Origin: Panorpa germanica
Taxonomy: Eukaryota; Arthropoda; Insecta; Mecoptera; Panorpidae
DNA: 64,000 bases
Assembly: GCA_963678705.1 (NCBI GenBank)
Contig: OY783217.1
Span: 5,952,001-6,016,000 of the forward strand
Reading direction: 5' to 3'
Shown here: positions 1-13,005 of the stretch, in pieces
Position numbering within the stretch: the first letter of the stretch is position 1
Layout of the letters: each line of letters begins with the position of its first letter
Program-made: the position numbers and the translations under genes
The notes under the pieces: model-generated
The model's input: the letters and a program-made list of their open reading frames with translations, nothing else
What the model was told of the DNA's origin: nothing
Databases searched by the model: none

Positions 1-344
1 AATAAAAACAAGAAGTAACTGAGAATTAAATCGATAAAAAACTTTACGTTCTGCAGAAAATATTATTATTAAAGGTAACATCGAGCTGCTCTTTTTTACT
101 TTTAGATAAACTTTAAGTCCATCTGTTACACAAGTTCTTAGCGATTCTCTCTGTTGCATATTCATTAAAAGATAATTACTAAATCAAATTATATCATTCA
201 CAGCACTAAAAGTGTACTTTCGTTTTGCTCTACATATGTCTATAGTAGAATTATTGAATCAGCGAGTTCAGATAAATTGGGTAAATACTCCAAATGAAAA
301 TATTGAGTTTTGAGATAACGGTACTCGACGAGTTACAATTCCTT

Positions 345-372
345 TGAGATATCGCACTAATGAACTGGAGGA
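345..372. repeat. Family D end fragment
   Basis: GAGATATCGCACTAATGAAC followed by TGGAGGA matches the right end of the element at 49583-49779, including bases just beyond its inverted repeat. The partner end was not found. Confidence 0.4.
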
Positions 373-797
373 TTTAGACTTAACATTGATAATATTTTAG
401 TTTAAACCTTATAAAATTGAAGAGAAACGTTTTTTTATTTTCAACTGAAGTGGATAATATCTATAACTGTAAATACAAGTACATATACTTTGAAATTAAT
501 ACTAAAAAAAAACAAATTAGTGGACCTTTCTTAATAGTAACTCATGTATAATTTAAAGTTATATTTTTTACCTATCGTTATGTCCTATTATTTACCGAAG
601 TTTAACATATTTCTGTTACATTATCATTAAATAAATGCATAAAACCTGAAAAACATCTACTAATTAATTAATTTAATATGAAATATTATTCAATCTCATA
701 AAACAATTTATTAACGTCAGAAAAACTAAATTTATGTCAAAAGATAATTTTTGTTATGTAATTTTACATTTTATTATTTAAAAAACAGTATATAGTA

Positions 798-1298
798 TCA
801 TACTCAGTGCTATATTTTGTATTTAATTTAAATTGTTTAGCAAATGGAAATACGCGTAGTCATTCACAGTACCAATTTTAATTTAATTTATTTTTTAAGT
901 TTTCTTAGTTTTTTTAGAACCTAACAAAGTACAATGTTTTACATTAAAAATATTAAATTAAGAAAAACTATATTATATTACAACCTCTAAAATGTGACAA
1001 TCTGTCAAAATGCAGTAGGATTTACTTTTAAAAGAAGTTTAATGTCACTTTTTGAAAAGTATAGAAGTGAAAACAATTTCTATTACTAATTATTATTAAA
1101 AATAGCAATTTTAATTATTTCACATACAATTTTGTCTGTCAAAATTTATATTACTAACAATGCATACGCATCAACTTAGTTAACTAAACTTAATTTAAAA
1201 CATAAATGTGAAAAGGAATGCTTATAAACCTGAAATCTAGATTACAATATTAAATAAAAACAGTATATTAAATATCAAAACAGTGAGTGGAAATGAGG
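798..1298 (+). mobile_element. Family E inverted-repeat element, copy 1
   Basis: The left end (CTCAGTGCTATATTTTGTAT) and right end (ATCAAAACAGTGAGTGGAAA) are imperfect inverted repeats. Aligned in reverse with 61050-61487 it shares TAGTTTTTTTAGAA, ATTATATTA.AACCTC.AAA, CAATCTGTCAAAATGCAGTA, AAAACCTGAAATCT or TAAACCTGAAATCT, and GTGAGTGGAAATGAGGC. Both copies are old, with many substitutions and indels. Confidence 0.65.
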
Positions 1299-3490
1299 CT
1301 ATATACAAAAGGTAAAATTGATTATGTCAATTAAACCCTACATATACGTAACTGTGATTAACAGGAAATGATATATGTTCGTGCTGATCCGAGACTTAAA
1401 TAAGGGAAACCGAGTCAGTGTATGCAGAAAGGGAACAGTTTCTCTCCAGTCACAATTTACGCAGTTAGAGGCTAATTCTTATCACAAAATGAAGTTAGAT
1501 CGATGAGATACAACAGATTCCATCAATCCTACATAATAAATCACTTAAGAGCAATTGTTAACCAACCTCCAGTGCTTCATTAGATTATTACAAGTATACC
1601 AGCCGTCTGACATGTACAGAATCAGCAGACAGTGGTAATTTAAAACCACTTTAAAATTCGTGAGAGAAGTAATTGAAGTGAACACTTTCTGAATAGACTT
1701 TTCTTTATCTCATATCAGCTGCTAAATCTTAGAGAAGAGAACAGAACAAAATTAAACGAAGAGATCTAACAAGAGGTTGAGTTTGAGATTGGTAACATTC
1801 ATATCGAATTTATTTTAGAACTCATTATAACTTTGTGATAAGTCTACAATAAGCATTTAAACAAAATCATCATTTTGTGTAAGTGTTAGTGTTAGTGTTC
1901 TATGGATAATGAATTCAATTAATTTTTTATAAATAAATTTTCGTATAAGTCTGTTATAATAATGTCTTAGTAAATGTGCTGAATCTTCTAAAGTCTGAAC
2001 TAACTGTCATCTTGGTTTATTTGGTTCTGTTTGATGTAAATTTAACTAATTATTTATTTAAGACACTGCTAAACTAAGAAATATACAGCAGTAATGAAAA
2101 CAATCTTGTTTTATTTGTAACAAAGTAAAATTTATAATAACTATACTATACCATAAAATCTGATTTTAAATACGTTTATTGATTAATTAATTATCATGTC
2201 GAATTGTGTAGTCACTGTTAAATATTTCCATGTACTATACGAATCATATAAGAATCGTTTAAGATTCTTAGAAAAATCGTTTGTGTGGTTAATCTAAATA
2301 AAAATAAAGATATCGCACATAAGAAAAGCTGAGTATCTTTTATATCTTTTGATCTGAACAAAAATGAGTTTATAATTTAAAATGTGCGTGAGTAATAATT
2401 GCTATCCATATCCAACTGTAATTGGAATTATCACTTGAACTGAAAGAATCTAATAATGATATCAGTGAATTTAGAATAAATGTTTGAGAAGTTTTAACAT
2501 TATATTTAACAAAGTTATTGAAGAAAACATCGAGGAAAATAACAAAATAATTGGGATTTAAACTTTGTATTTAAAAAATACAGTGAGTTGTTAGATATTG
2601 TTATTTACGAAGTAGGAGACAATAAAAAAGATAATTAGTGTATAAATAAATTGATTGTAATTTTAATTAATTAGAATTTATCAGATGTTACTTGATATAA
2701 TTATTGGAGTAAGTGATTTGATATGATGATTTTTCTGCGAATTAATTACTTTGCTTTCAAATATAAGGTAAACATCTTTTACGAGTGTAAAATAATCCCT
2801 TCCACTGTACTTTATATAAAACTGCGCTGTTAATGATTGTAAAATATAATTTAAAAATAGAAATAATATATCTGTAAAGCTACAGTAAATTTATGTGTTA
2901 GTTTTTATGTAAATAATATAATTGCATATTACATCGAAAACGTATAGCTAAACTTATTTATGTAAATAAGCGTTAAATACATGTAACTGTGTTTAGTGAT
3001 ATATTTCTATAAAAAACAACCTTTTAGATTGTATTAGTAAAACAATGATGAATATTATTATAATAGGTAATAATTAATTGCTTTCGTTACGTAAAATGTT
3101 ACCTAATGTTTTGTGTATATACATGAATAAAAGAATTTCAAGGAAAATATATATTTTTTTTTAGAAAATTGGTAGAATATGGAGAGTTGGCTCTTTCAAA
3201 GGTTAATCCGGCTACGAAGGACCATAATCGTTAAATCATTTTCGTCGATAACACTATCGTTATCGAATGATCTCCACTATGCATTGGGAATTGAAATCAA
3301 AGTAGAAATAGCTTTTGAAATTCACTATATCAACGAGTAAATGCTTATAACACATTTCTGTAGTAAAGGCAAGTTTTGTTTGGTGTAACATTTCGCCATA
3401 AGTAGATGTACTTGTATTTTCTCAACAGCTGCAAACATTTTAGATAGAATAGTGCAAACAAGCTATACAAGAGTAGGTATATGGTACAGG

Positions 3491-3512
3491 TAGTACTATA
3501 TATATAGTACTA
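3491..3512. repeat. 22-bp perfect palindrome
   Basis: TAGTACTATAT followed directly by its reverse complement ATATAGTACTA. Confidence 0.85.
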
Positions 3513-4933
3513 GTATTGTACAGTCATTTTTGGTTAATATTTGCGGTGTATCAACATTGTTGTACAAACACTATTGTGTTGTACGTATCTATACGAAACA
3601 GACGAATACGAAATATATACTGTCCATTAATTTGATATATTTCTTCAAATAACCAAAAAGAATAATATTTTTCTAAGTAATAGTGCTTGAAATTTTCCGG
3701 GTTTTCGTTGTTTGAGTTTCGAACAGAACAGAAGATATTACCTTTAATACTAAATAAAAGGGGGAAAATGAAGAAAAACTCTTAAGAGGCAATATATATT
3801 GTTATTAAGGTCAATGAACAAATCAATATTAAGTTATTAGGAAATATAATGGGGTCTTGAGGTTTTTGTTGTCAAAATAGAAAAAAATCATGTAACGATG
3901 CAATTAAAATAAACAAGTTAGGGTTATTTTATTTTAAAGGTACCAAAATGTCAATATTTCTAAAAGTGTTCGAATATTTGATGAGAGTATTAACATATCA
4001 GTATGTCATATCAAGTATTTGACATATTTTAAAAATATGTGTGGACAGGTGGTTAAAAATTTCCGTTTGCGTAAATTTTCATGAGCAAAGTTTCATCGTA
4101 ATTTATTACGTATATTTCAATCTTTGTATAGTCATCGTTACATGATTTTATTTTATTTTATATTTAATTGAAATCTACGAGTCTATATCTGTAAGAAAAT
4201 AACATTAATAAAAGATATGTACACATATATACACCCTGAAAGTGCTGATCCTCGTTTCTTGATCTAAAAATACATTTTATGGTTTATTTAAATATATATA
4301 TAAGTATCATTTCCATATTAGTTTTAGTTTTATGCTTTAATCTTAAATTTTATGAATACGTTTCCTGGGTGCTTCAGTTTTTAGTTTATATTTTGAATGT
4401 ACTTAATATCATTAATGCATTAGCATATTAATATTCCTTTAATAAATATTAAATATTATCGTTTTTTAATAAAAATTATAATACCTAACATAAATATTTT
4501 AATTTATTTATTTTTCACAAACTGAAAGTACTTTTACAGATTGTAGATCATTAAAAAAGAACACAGTACTGTCAAGTTTTATGTTTTCGGTTTTAGAAAG
4601 TTTAAAGTTTGCATACCTACAAAAGTAAAACTAAAACATGTACAGGAAAATTGTAGCATTTTTCTGATGAGGTATTTTAAATGTAACATAACATAGTTTT
4701 GAAGAATACATTCTCTAATAATGCAAGAACATATTTTAAAGAACATTGCATTCTTTTTATAGCTTATACTATTATATTGCTAAGTTATTAATAAATATTA
4801 TACTTAACAAGAACAAGAATAATAAAATGAGTTTTGTGACATTAAACGTACTTAATTGTTACGTAATTTGTTTATAAAGGTTTTTTTTTGTAATATATAA
4901 CAATAAATTTAAGCCGAACATATTAAATGACTT

Positions 4934-4964
4934 TGCAAACAAGCAAACAAGCAAACAAACAAAC
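4934..4964. repeat. Simple repeat (GCAAACAA / CAAA)n
   Basis: GCAAACAAGCAAACAAGCAA followed by ACAAACAAAC. Confidence 0.85.
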
Positions 4965-7900
4965 ATTGCGTAAACCCGAGTACATATTTTGTAAGTAAAT
5001 TTAGGTGAATTAAAACTTTTGAATTCAAACATTGAAAAGTAAATTACAGTATTAAATCATATGCGGTAATTGGAACGTTTGCAAACAGAGTGGCGGAAAT
5101 AATTAATTATTTGTTTGAATTCAAAAGGCCAATAATATATAATTAATGTATACTCTAAATAAATAACTATATGTGATTTAATTAATTTTGTTATAAGTAA
5201 TTAGTAAAATAATGAATTGTACTGCATATAAATACTGTAATTAAACGAAATAGGGTCCGATGTTTTATACAATTTATTGGAAATTAATTGGACATATGAT
5301 TTTAAAAAATATTTAACTTTTACTATTTATATATTATACTCGCCAAAACACATTTTGGTACCAGCGATTTTTTTTAGGTAACATTTGGATTCAGAATTCA
5401 AAAGAGCCGCCACTTTTGGTCTATCAGATTCTATTTTTGAGATACAGGCTACATTGATAAACTTTCCTTTCGGATAGTAAAATGAACATACAAAAAATAT
5501 GTTTATGTTATGTTTTTAAGGTAGTAGGGCTAATGATTAGTAAAGGGTTGACCAAAATTGGCATTTAACTGTCAGAAATATCATGATTGAAGGAAATCAA
5601 TATGTAATCAATGTATTTGCTCGGAGAGAGAAAGAGAGAGATTTATATTTTCACTTTTGCATATGAAGTTGGAGCATTTTGAACTTCATTCTGGCTAAGT
5701 GCATTTGTTGGAATTTGCACGGAGAACTGAAAGATGGAATACTTGATGGTCCTCAGATAAAGCAGCTCATTAAACATCTACAATATACTAAACTATACTA
5801 AACTCTTGATGTTAATTAGTTTAAGTAGTACAACATTTTCTTGGAAATCATAAGGCAAACAATTACATAGAATTAGTTGGAAAATAAGCTTTCCAATTTT
5901 AATATTGTTGCTTGTAATATAAGCGCTTCACCGGTTTCCAGGAAACAAATATGATTTTAATAAAGAACAGGGTGAAATATTTCAAAAGAATACAATAACT
6001 ATATTAGAAAGCCGTACAAAAGAAAATTTTTAAATAATGAGCGGTGAATGTAATTTAGTTACTTTGTGAAATAAATATCATTCATCAGATTTTTTCTTTT
6101 TTTTTTTTTACTTTCAGTTGAAGCAAATATACATAATTAAAAAGATGATTTTATCCTAAAAATGAGCAAATATAATGATCTTGGAAATTAATTTCTGACG
6201 GATTCTGCTTCTAAAAATTACATAGAAACAATTTGTGCACCAAAATGTGTGTTGGCCAAGGTTATTAGTGAACCATTAAACAGACAAATCCAATTTAAAT
6301 TGTTTAGTAAAATTAACAGTACTGCCATCTGTCATCTTGGTATTTGAAACACAAAATTACAACCTATTAAAAATCTTTTATCAGTTATCATTTCATAAAA
6401 TAAAAAATAAGAACCGTTTGATGGTTATAGTCGTATAAATATTAAAATAATGTTGCAAGTAAGTACTAAAATACTAAAAACTATTTGAATAAATTTTAAA
6501 TACATAAATGGTTTATATACAAGCTATAAAAAATATGCAAATTCTACACCACATATTAAAACCTGAAATAAGATAAAATTATGAACAGAGTCGTATAATT
6601 CACTGTACAGTACACGTATCGTATTCACCACACTTCTCCAGAAGAAGACAAATCCAGAGAATTTCAATTATAAATCAGATTAGATTTTCACGTAGACGTT
6701 ACCATTTGGTTTATAGCTCCATTCGAATAATAGCTATGGAGTATAGGGATCGAGTGGTTGCTGGTCGTTTTACATCTACTCTCAGTACGATTAAGGAATG
6801 GTTCAGTTTTATTGCTCTTAGGAGTCCTTTGGGGCATGTAATATCACGTGATACATACCAACAAGACAGGACGAGTCATTCCGGAAATACAGACTTTCCA
6901 AGTCAGTGCAGTGTAATGTCTTTGTTGCATTTGTTTTAACGGGCAAGGAGCAAATGGTCTGGTGACGTTATTAAAATTATTCGATTTAGATTCCGTATGT
7001 TGAAAAGATTATTTGTATTATTATTAAGACGATAAGAAAAAAGTGATGGGAAGTCAATCAAAGAGGATTTGAATCTAGCCCATTAGCTATGACATCTCCT
7101 AAATATTGTGATAATGTAAATTGATACTAGATAAATAAGCCATGTCAAAAGACATTTTTAAAAGAAGTCTTGTAATTTGTACAGCTTAACTTTTAACATT
7201 AATACTTTTATAAAAAGGTTTTGTTAAGGATGGTTTTTACGAAAACTCTTGATAGCAAGGTTTGTTGTGCTTTTTTTTATCTTTTTAATTACCCAGGTGG
7301 AATATTTTCATAATAGTGCTGTTGCAAACTGGTTGACTTGCCACAACCTAATGCCTAAGTTTCATTTTCTACCTCTCAAATAGAAAATTATATCGATTAT
7401 TTGAGAGTTAGTTTTTTGGGCGAAATCATTTTTTTACAGAAATGTGATCTATTAGAGAAATACACATCACAGAGAAAAAACCCATAAATCAAGGTGACTG
7501 CTAAGGAATTATGTTAAGTATTTAGTTTGATTGAGAAACAACTTCATAAGTAAGACACTCATGCTTTTTTTCATAGAAAATTTGAGTCAAAACTAGATAA
7601 TCCATTATAAAATATAAATAACATTACAATCAATCAATAAACAAATTACATTAATAATAAAATTTTGCTTATCACTGGAACGTTTTTTTATCCAATGTGA
7701 AGTTAGTGACGGATAATTAATCAGGTTTCTCAAATAATTAATTGTAATGCAATGCACTTCTAAACTAGTTAGCTTGTTATAAGCTACTTTCAAGATTAAT
7801 TTTTATCTGGATTATAAATAATACAATACGGTAAACCCAATGTGTTTGCATCGAGCCATATGGACGTGAGTGCGCCTACCTTAAATAGTTTGTAGTGAGT

Positions 7901-8051
7901 GTAATAGTGAGTTATTTGAAATGATATAAAGTAATCTGTATGTGAATATACTTTTCTTTAATTACTATAATTTGTCGGGCTCCTTAGTACACTATAAATA
8001 TATACATATTATCCTTACATTACAATAATATCTCAAACTTTAAGAACACCG

Positions 8052-8277
8052 CCCAGTAAACAATTTAGTGAAGTGTTCTGTTTTGTGACGTTTATCAATT
8101 ATAGTTCGCATCAACTCTATCTTCATTTGTATTCCGACAGGTGAAGTGGTTTCGCCATTTGTGGCAGATAAAATTGACATTTTATTTGAACGGCTGTGAG
8201 AAACTGAATTGTAAATAAACTCTTTCATGACAAAATCTTCAATATGATCGCAAAATGACTACAAAATGTTTACTATG
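8052..8277 (+). mobile_element. MITE family B, copy 1
   Basis: The left end CCCAGTAAACAATTTAGTGA and right end ACAAAATGTTTACTATG are imperfect inverted repeats. The interior (GTGTTCTGTTTTGTGACGTT, GTATTCCGACAGGTG, TGGTTTCGCC) matches the minus-strand copy near 25024-25220. A 62-codon minus-strand ORF inside is an artefact of the repeat. Confidence 0.7.
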
Positions 8278-10319
8278 CGACCACGTAGGGATGTGTATTA
8301 AATATGAATACATTTTTAATATGTATTGAGCATTAACATTATATGGGTTAAGACATATTAGCCTACATCCAACTTCACCCACGTAAAAGAAAAACATTTG
8401 TGAAACTTAGTTCATCTATGTGGTGGTAGTGGTACACATCTGAAAGTCAAACACAGACTGCGAGCTCTTGTACCAGTACTCATCTTCTAAACAACCCACA
8501 CTACTTTATATATACACTATATACCTATACACTCGTATACACATACATAAAGTCTCTTTCTATACTAACACATAGTATGATGATTCAAACAGAATTTTAT
8601 TTAACTTTATATAAATCGATACCAAGAGAAAAAAAAATATTTACTTGACCTGTTTGAATTACTATCTATATATAAAATATATCTATAGATTACTTTAGAA
8701 CTACTCAAGCTTGCTTTACAAACCAGACGCTTGTGGATTCTCCTACAATGTTTGTTTTATAGAAATTCTCTCACCACACAAGAACGAACTGTTTTTTCAA
8801 ATATATTTTATTTCACTTTCTGTGTAAAAGCTGTTAATCAAATACTCGTAAAATGGAAGAAAGAGTTAATCTGTTTGTTTTAATGTTTACGATCCCTTTC
8901 GGTAGATGTCGGTTAGATTCTGATGTTTATTTCCCAAAAGATAAAAGGTTTAAAATTACAGTGTATAAGAAGTAAGCTAATGTTAGCGCTATTTTCTACT
9001 CTCGATACATCGCTATGACTACAACTCAGGGCTGACGATGACATTATTCAGAGTTACAGAGGTGCCTATTCATCAGGAATGCTTATGCAACTCTCTCGGG
9101 ACTTATCGACCAGGATACGTCCAGAACTTCGACACATACAGATCGGTCAAGAGGAATTGGATTAATTGGAATTGATTATTAATAAGCCTCATTAAGAAAA
9201 CTTTAATAACAATGTGGTCCTATGATAAATCATCAAATCATCACAAAATAGAGTGCTAAGATAACTCAGAATACAATGTCTTTATAATTAAGTAATACTG
9301 CTGTCTTAAGTTATTTAATATTATTACTTATTTACTGCGAAAAAAGTCGGAAAAACCAAACTTTCTAATATGAAAAATCCTGGGCAAACTTTATGCGGCA
9401 TAAAAAGAACAAAGCATTTGAACTTCCTTAAATATCTCGATATTGGTTAGTTCTATGGTTTTGGTAGTTATTACCAATCATAAAGAGGGCAAAATTTGGG
9501 ACAAATTTCTAATTTACAAATTTTCTCTTAATCCATTAGCATACCCGCTATAGCACCTGGAAAATTGGACATTTCTTCCTAGTTGTCGAAAAATACATGG
9601 GTGCAAACTATACCCAATTTCCTTGATAAAAACATACGATAAACGATAGTACAAATTTGGATAAAAATGTAAATATGCTTAAATATAATAAAACTGTATT
9701 ATATGTTTTTCTTCTAAACATTTATAATATTGATAGTTAATGCCCATATAACTACGATTTGATCCATACATATTACATATAATACTTCCTATTCTTTCTC
9801 TCCTATTGAATGTCCAATCTTTCTCTGTTTTCTCATTAAATTAAACCTCTTTTCACTCCTCTCAACCTCCCTTCAATGTCTTCAATAGTGAAGTTGACGT
9901 TAACAAGTTCTCTCCCTCTCTCTTTATACTTAGCACAACGGTTCGTTATAATTGTTATAGTCTTGATTACTTTGATTGACTTTCATTTCGCAGCTGCTAC
10001 GTTCAGCGGATAGTTTCTTTGTGCTATTGAAACTAACGAACTGCCGCTATAGCTCGTAGATAGTATATGGTTTAACGATTTCAAATACTTTATCGATGAC
10101 TTAGAGTTTTTAGTACTAAACGATATTGTCTACTTTTATTTTTATATTAAACTTATTCGAGAACGGTTCTATGTTGTAGAGATACTATTGATTGATAACT
10201 GTGAGTGTCTAGATACAATGAAATCTGCAAGAAACCTGCACTGTGTATATTAAAATATGTTGTAAATTTACAATGGTTAAAATGAAGTCTAAAGTTGCTT
10301 CCAGGTACAAATGCGCTGC

Positions 10320-10440
10320 TTGAATTAGCTTATAGTACGCTAGCAAATTGAATCTTGTTACATTGTGTTACAATTTCTATGTGAGTGGTAGAAATAAACA
10401 TTGGAATTAGCTTGCGACAAGCTAGCAAGTAGAATTTTCT
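10320..10440 (+). repeat. Pair of diverged direct repeats
   Basis: GAATTAGCTTATAGTACGCT, then AGCAAATTGAAT, recurs about 90 bp later as GAATTAGCTTGCGACAAGCT, then AGCAAGTAGAAT. The second unit contains the partial palindrome GCTTGCGACAAGC. Confidence 0.45.
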
Positions 10441-11489
10441 ACCTGAAGAGGACTACTCTTTTTAAAATATTTAGAACAAATAAAATTCTAAAATGTAAGC
10501 GCCATTAATTAAATTTAAAAATTGTACAAATACAATTAAAATATAAACTACCATAGAATAATTGAAATATACAAACTATCAACGATTTAACATGGTTCTA
10601 GTTCCATTTATTATTATTTTAATTAATATCAAATTGTTGCCAACTTCATTCTACATATGTTTTATATTGAATTAAAAACGAACGAACAAAATAACGTAAG
10701 CTTTTATATGTGGAACGTATTGAAATAGTTGAAAATGGGTTGCATGCTTAATTAGTATATCTGCATGTAATTAAACAGAGGGACATGTTATTTGAATTAT
10801 TAATATTTATAATACGTTTATAAAGCACAGGGTGATTTACGCGAGACGCTGCTACAAGTATTTGTAAATGTTTTATCTTTTTCTAGTTAAAAAATAAACA
10901 TACGTGATATTTTTAGTTACAACTAGGTGAGTAAAGGCAATAGGTGACGCTGCTTCTATTATCTATTATTTAAGTCAAGTACAGTGTGTGTATGAGCCGC
11001 TGGACCATATTATCTAATCATAATTTATCTAAAGCTGGTACAAAAAAATAGCAAATAATCACCCTATATAATGTGCGATGAAATAATTTAAATATCGTTA
11101 TGATTTGTGGAATTATATTTGAATAAATATTTGAAAATAAACAATTTCGTATGAATGTTGTTTATTTTATGTCATAATTATATTTTATTTAAATACAGAA
11201 ATAACTAATTAATATATAAAAGTATATATTTAATTTATACTGATAACATATCCAATGAATATTCATTGCGAACAATAATTTACTATTAATTTCAACATAG
11301 TTAAATAACTGTTAAGTCCTATGCTATTTACACAGCGAATAAAAACTAGTTAATGCTTTTTATTATTAATCATGCATGGTTATGCAAATCCACGAAAAGT
11401 GCACAATGCATATATTCCTACGCTGTTATGTGGAACTACACAGTTTTGTTTACAAAGCTACAATGTTATCGCATTGAATTAAAACCCGA

Positions 11490-11795
11490 TAAAAAGTTCG
11501 TACGATGACATATAGATGGCAACACTATTGACAAATCTATATGATTATTTAGATAGTACCAACCTTCATACAATATCTGTCAACATTTCATGATATTACG
11601 ACTAGTACTTTAAGAGTTGCAGACGTTTTAGTGACAACACTTTTGCAATTATCAAAAAAATGGAAAAATCTGAATTTCGAATTGCTTTTTAATGGAAAAA
11701 TATACCGTTCAACTAAAGCAATGGCTTGATAAGTGTTATTCGGACTCGCATCAATAGTGGTGCCATTTACATCTTATTCTAAATCGATTATTGAG

Positions 11796-11798
<3 letters not shown>
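11490..11798 (+). mobile_element. Mariner-derived non-autonomous element, copy 1
   Basis: Starts near AAAGTTCGTACGATGACATA and ends near GATTATTGAGTG, which resemble the inverted end TTCGTAGGATGACATATAGA seen in copy 3. Inside, ATG at 11660 reads MEKSEFRIAF and then stop. In another frame 11707-11748 reads QLKQWLDKCYSDS. Both match the N-terminus of mariner transposases (MEKxEFR; QAKQWLDKCYSDSAPS). The rest of the transposase is missing. A long (TA)n tract follows directly. Confidence 0.75.

Positions 11799-11800
<2 letters not shown>

Positions 11801-11867
<67 letters not shown>
11801..11867. repeat. (TA)n microsatellite, about 33 units
   Basis: An uninterrupted TA run directly after the mariner-derived relic, followed by TGTGGGATTTAA. 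Confidence 0.97.
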
Positions 11868-11870
<3 letters not shown>

Positions 11871-12056
11871 GGATTTAATTTTAGTAGACATCTAAATATA
11901 AGTCGAAAGTTAATTATTGTAGCTTTAATGCAATGTAGGCGAGGACTTGCACATATGAGTGGACCATTGTTTTAAAAAATGTCAGTTAATTTTCTAGAGT
12001 TTTGATGTAGTGCAGTGTTATCATTTAATTAGCTAGAATACACACACATTATATAT

Positions 12057-12058
<2 letters not shown>

Positions 12059-12119
<61 letters not shown>
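12059..12119. repeat. (AT)n microsatellite, about 30 units
   Basis: An uninterrupted AT run, the second within 260 bp. Confidence 0.97.
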
Positions 12120-12120
<1 letters not shown>

Positions 12121-12643
12121 CTTATATACACGAGGCTATGTTTTGTTAGGCGTATACATTGTTCAATGGTACGTATTTTTCTGAATGGATGCAGTTTCAG
12201 TCTTTTCAGTCATGATGTTTCTTTTGCACAGCTTGAGGCATAGACATAGACGATTCAACTCGTACAATTGTTACCTCGGCTCTCACATTTCTTGTTGACA
12301 CTGTGTTACATCATGATTTATTCAAGTGTCGTTTGCAGATATTTAATCTGCCTGCACTTATCACCATTTCTGCTATACGACTACATACTATGTATTCGTG
12401 CACCAATATTAATGTATCAGTCGCTACAGTATTTATTATATAAACCCAGTCTATCTATGTATAGTACAAACACGTTTCATTTACTTTTTTTTTTATAAAA
12501 ACGTTGCTTTACATTTTGCAATTATACTTTATCAGATGTATAAACTGGTACATGGCGTCCGCAGAGTTTTTTTAGGGGATCACAAGAGATAATTTTAAAT
12601 AGTGTTTTCACGATTCAGTTCTGCGTTTCTTATACAACATTAA

Positions 12644-12733
12644 CCGGGTCACTCACAGTCACTCCATCCTGCCAAATGGAAGTGCGTCACTTCACGTGAG
12701 TGTGAACATTGGGAATGACCGTGAATGACTGGC
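12644..12733. repeat. Short foldback sequence (about 22-bp imperfect arms)
   Basis: CCGGGTCACTCACAGTCACT at the left and GGAATGACCGTGAATGACTG at the right are imperfect reverse complements around a 46-bp core. The region has higher GC than its flanks. It may be a small MITE. Confidence 0.5.
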
Positions 12734-12989
12734 TTTATAGAGTACAACCGTTAAAATCTTCTATGCTGTCGCGGAAGTATTGTCAACAATCTTGTCAAGC
12801 TAGATTTTTGATAACAGAGCTGTGGCAGTGTTATAGAATTTTTTAAGTAATGTTACGTTTTATCATTTAGTGGAGTTTAACATTATTCTTTTACAACCTC
12901 AGTTAATAAATGCGACTTAAAAGCTTTTAGCAACTTTAATTGCAATAAGAAGTTTTATTTATGTTAAATGATAATTATTTCAAAAAGAA

Positions 12990-13005
12990 TGTATGTATGT
13001 ATGTA
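12990..13005. repeat. Short (GTAT)n microsatellite
   Basis: About four units of TGTATGTATGTATGTA. Confidence 0.8.

Noticed and set aside
6706..6939. 77-codon plus-strand ORF with a faint helix-turn-helix look (YRDRVVAGRF...LSTIKEWF)
   Set aside because: It loosely recalls Tc1-type transposase N-termini, but the match is too weak, no catalytic region follows and no inverted repeats were found around it.
8040..8228. 62-codon minus-strand ORF
   Set aside because: It lies inside a family B MITE; the related copy at 25024-25220 does not keep the frame.
9038..9175. 45-codon ATG ORF (MTLFRVTEVPIHQECLCNSL...)
   Set aside because: A clean small frame but with no homology I recognise, no splice context and no second copy; chance is the simplest explanation.
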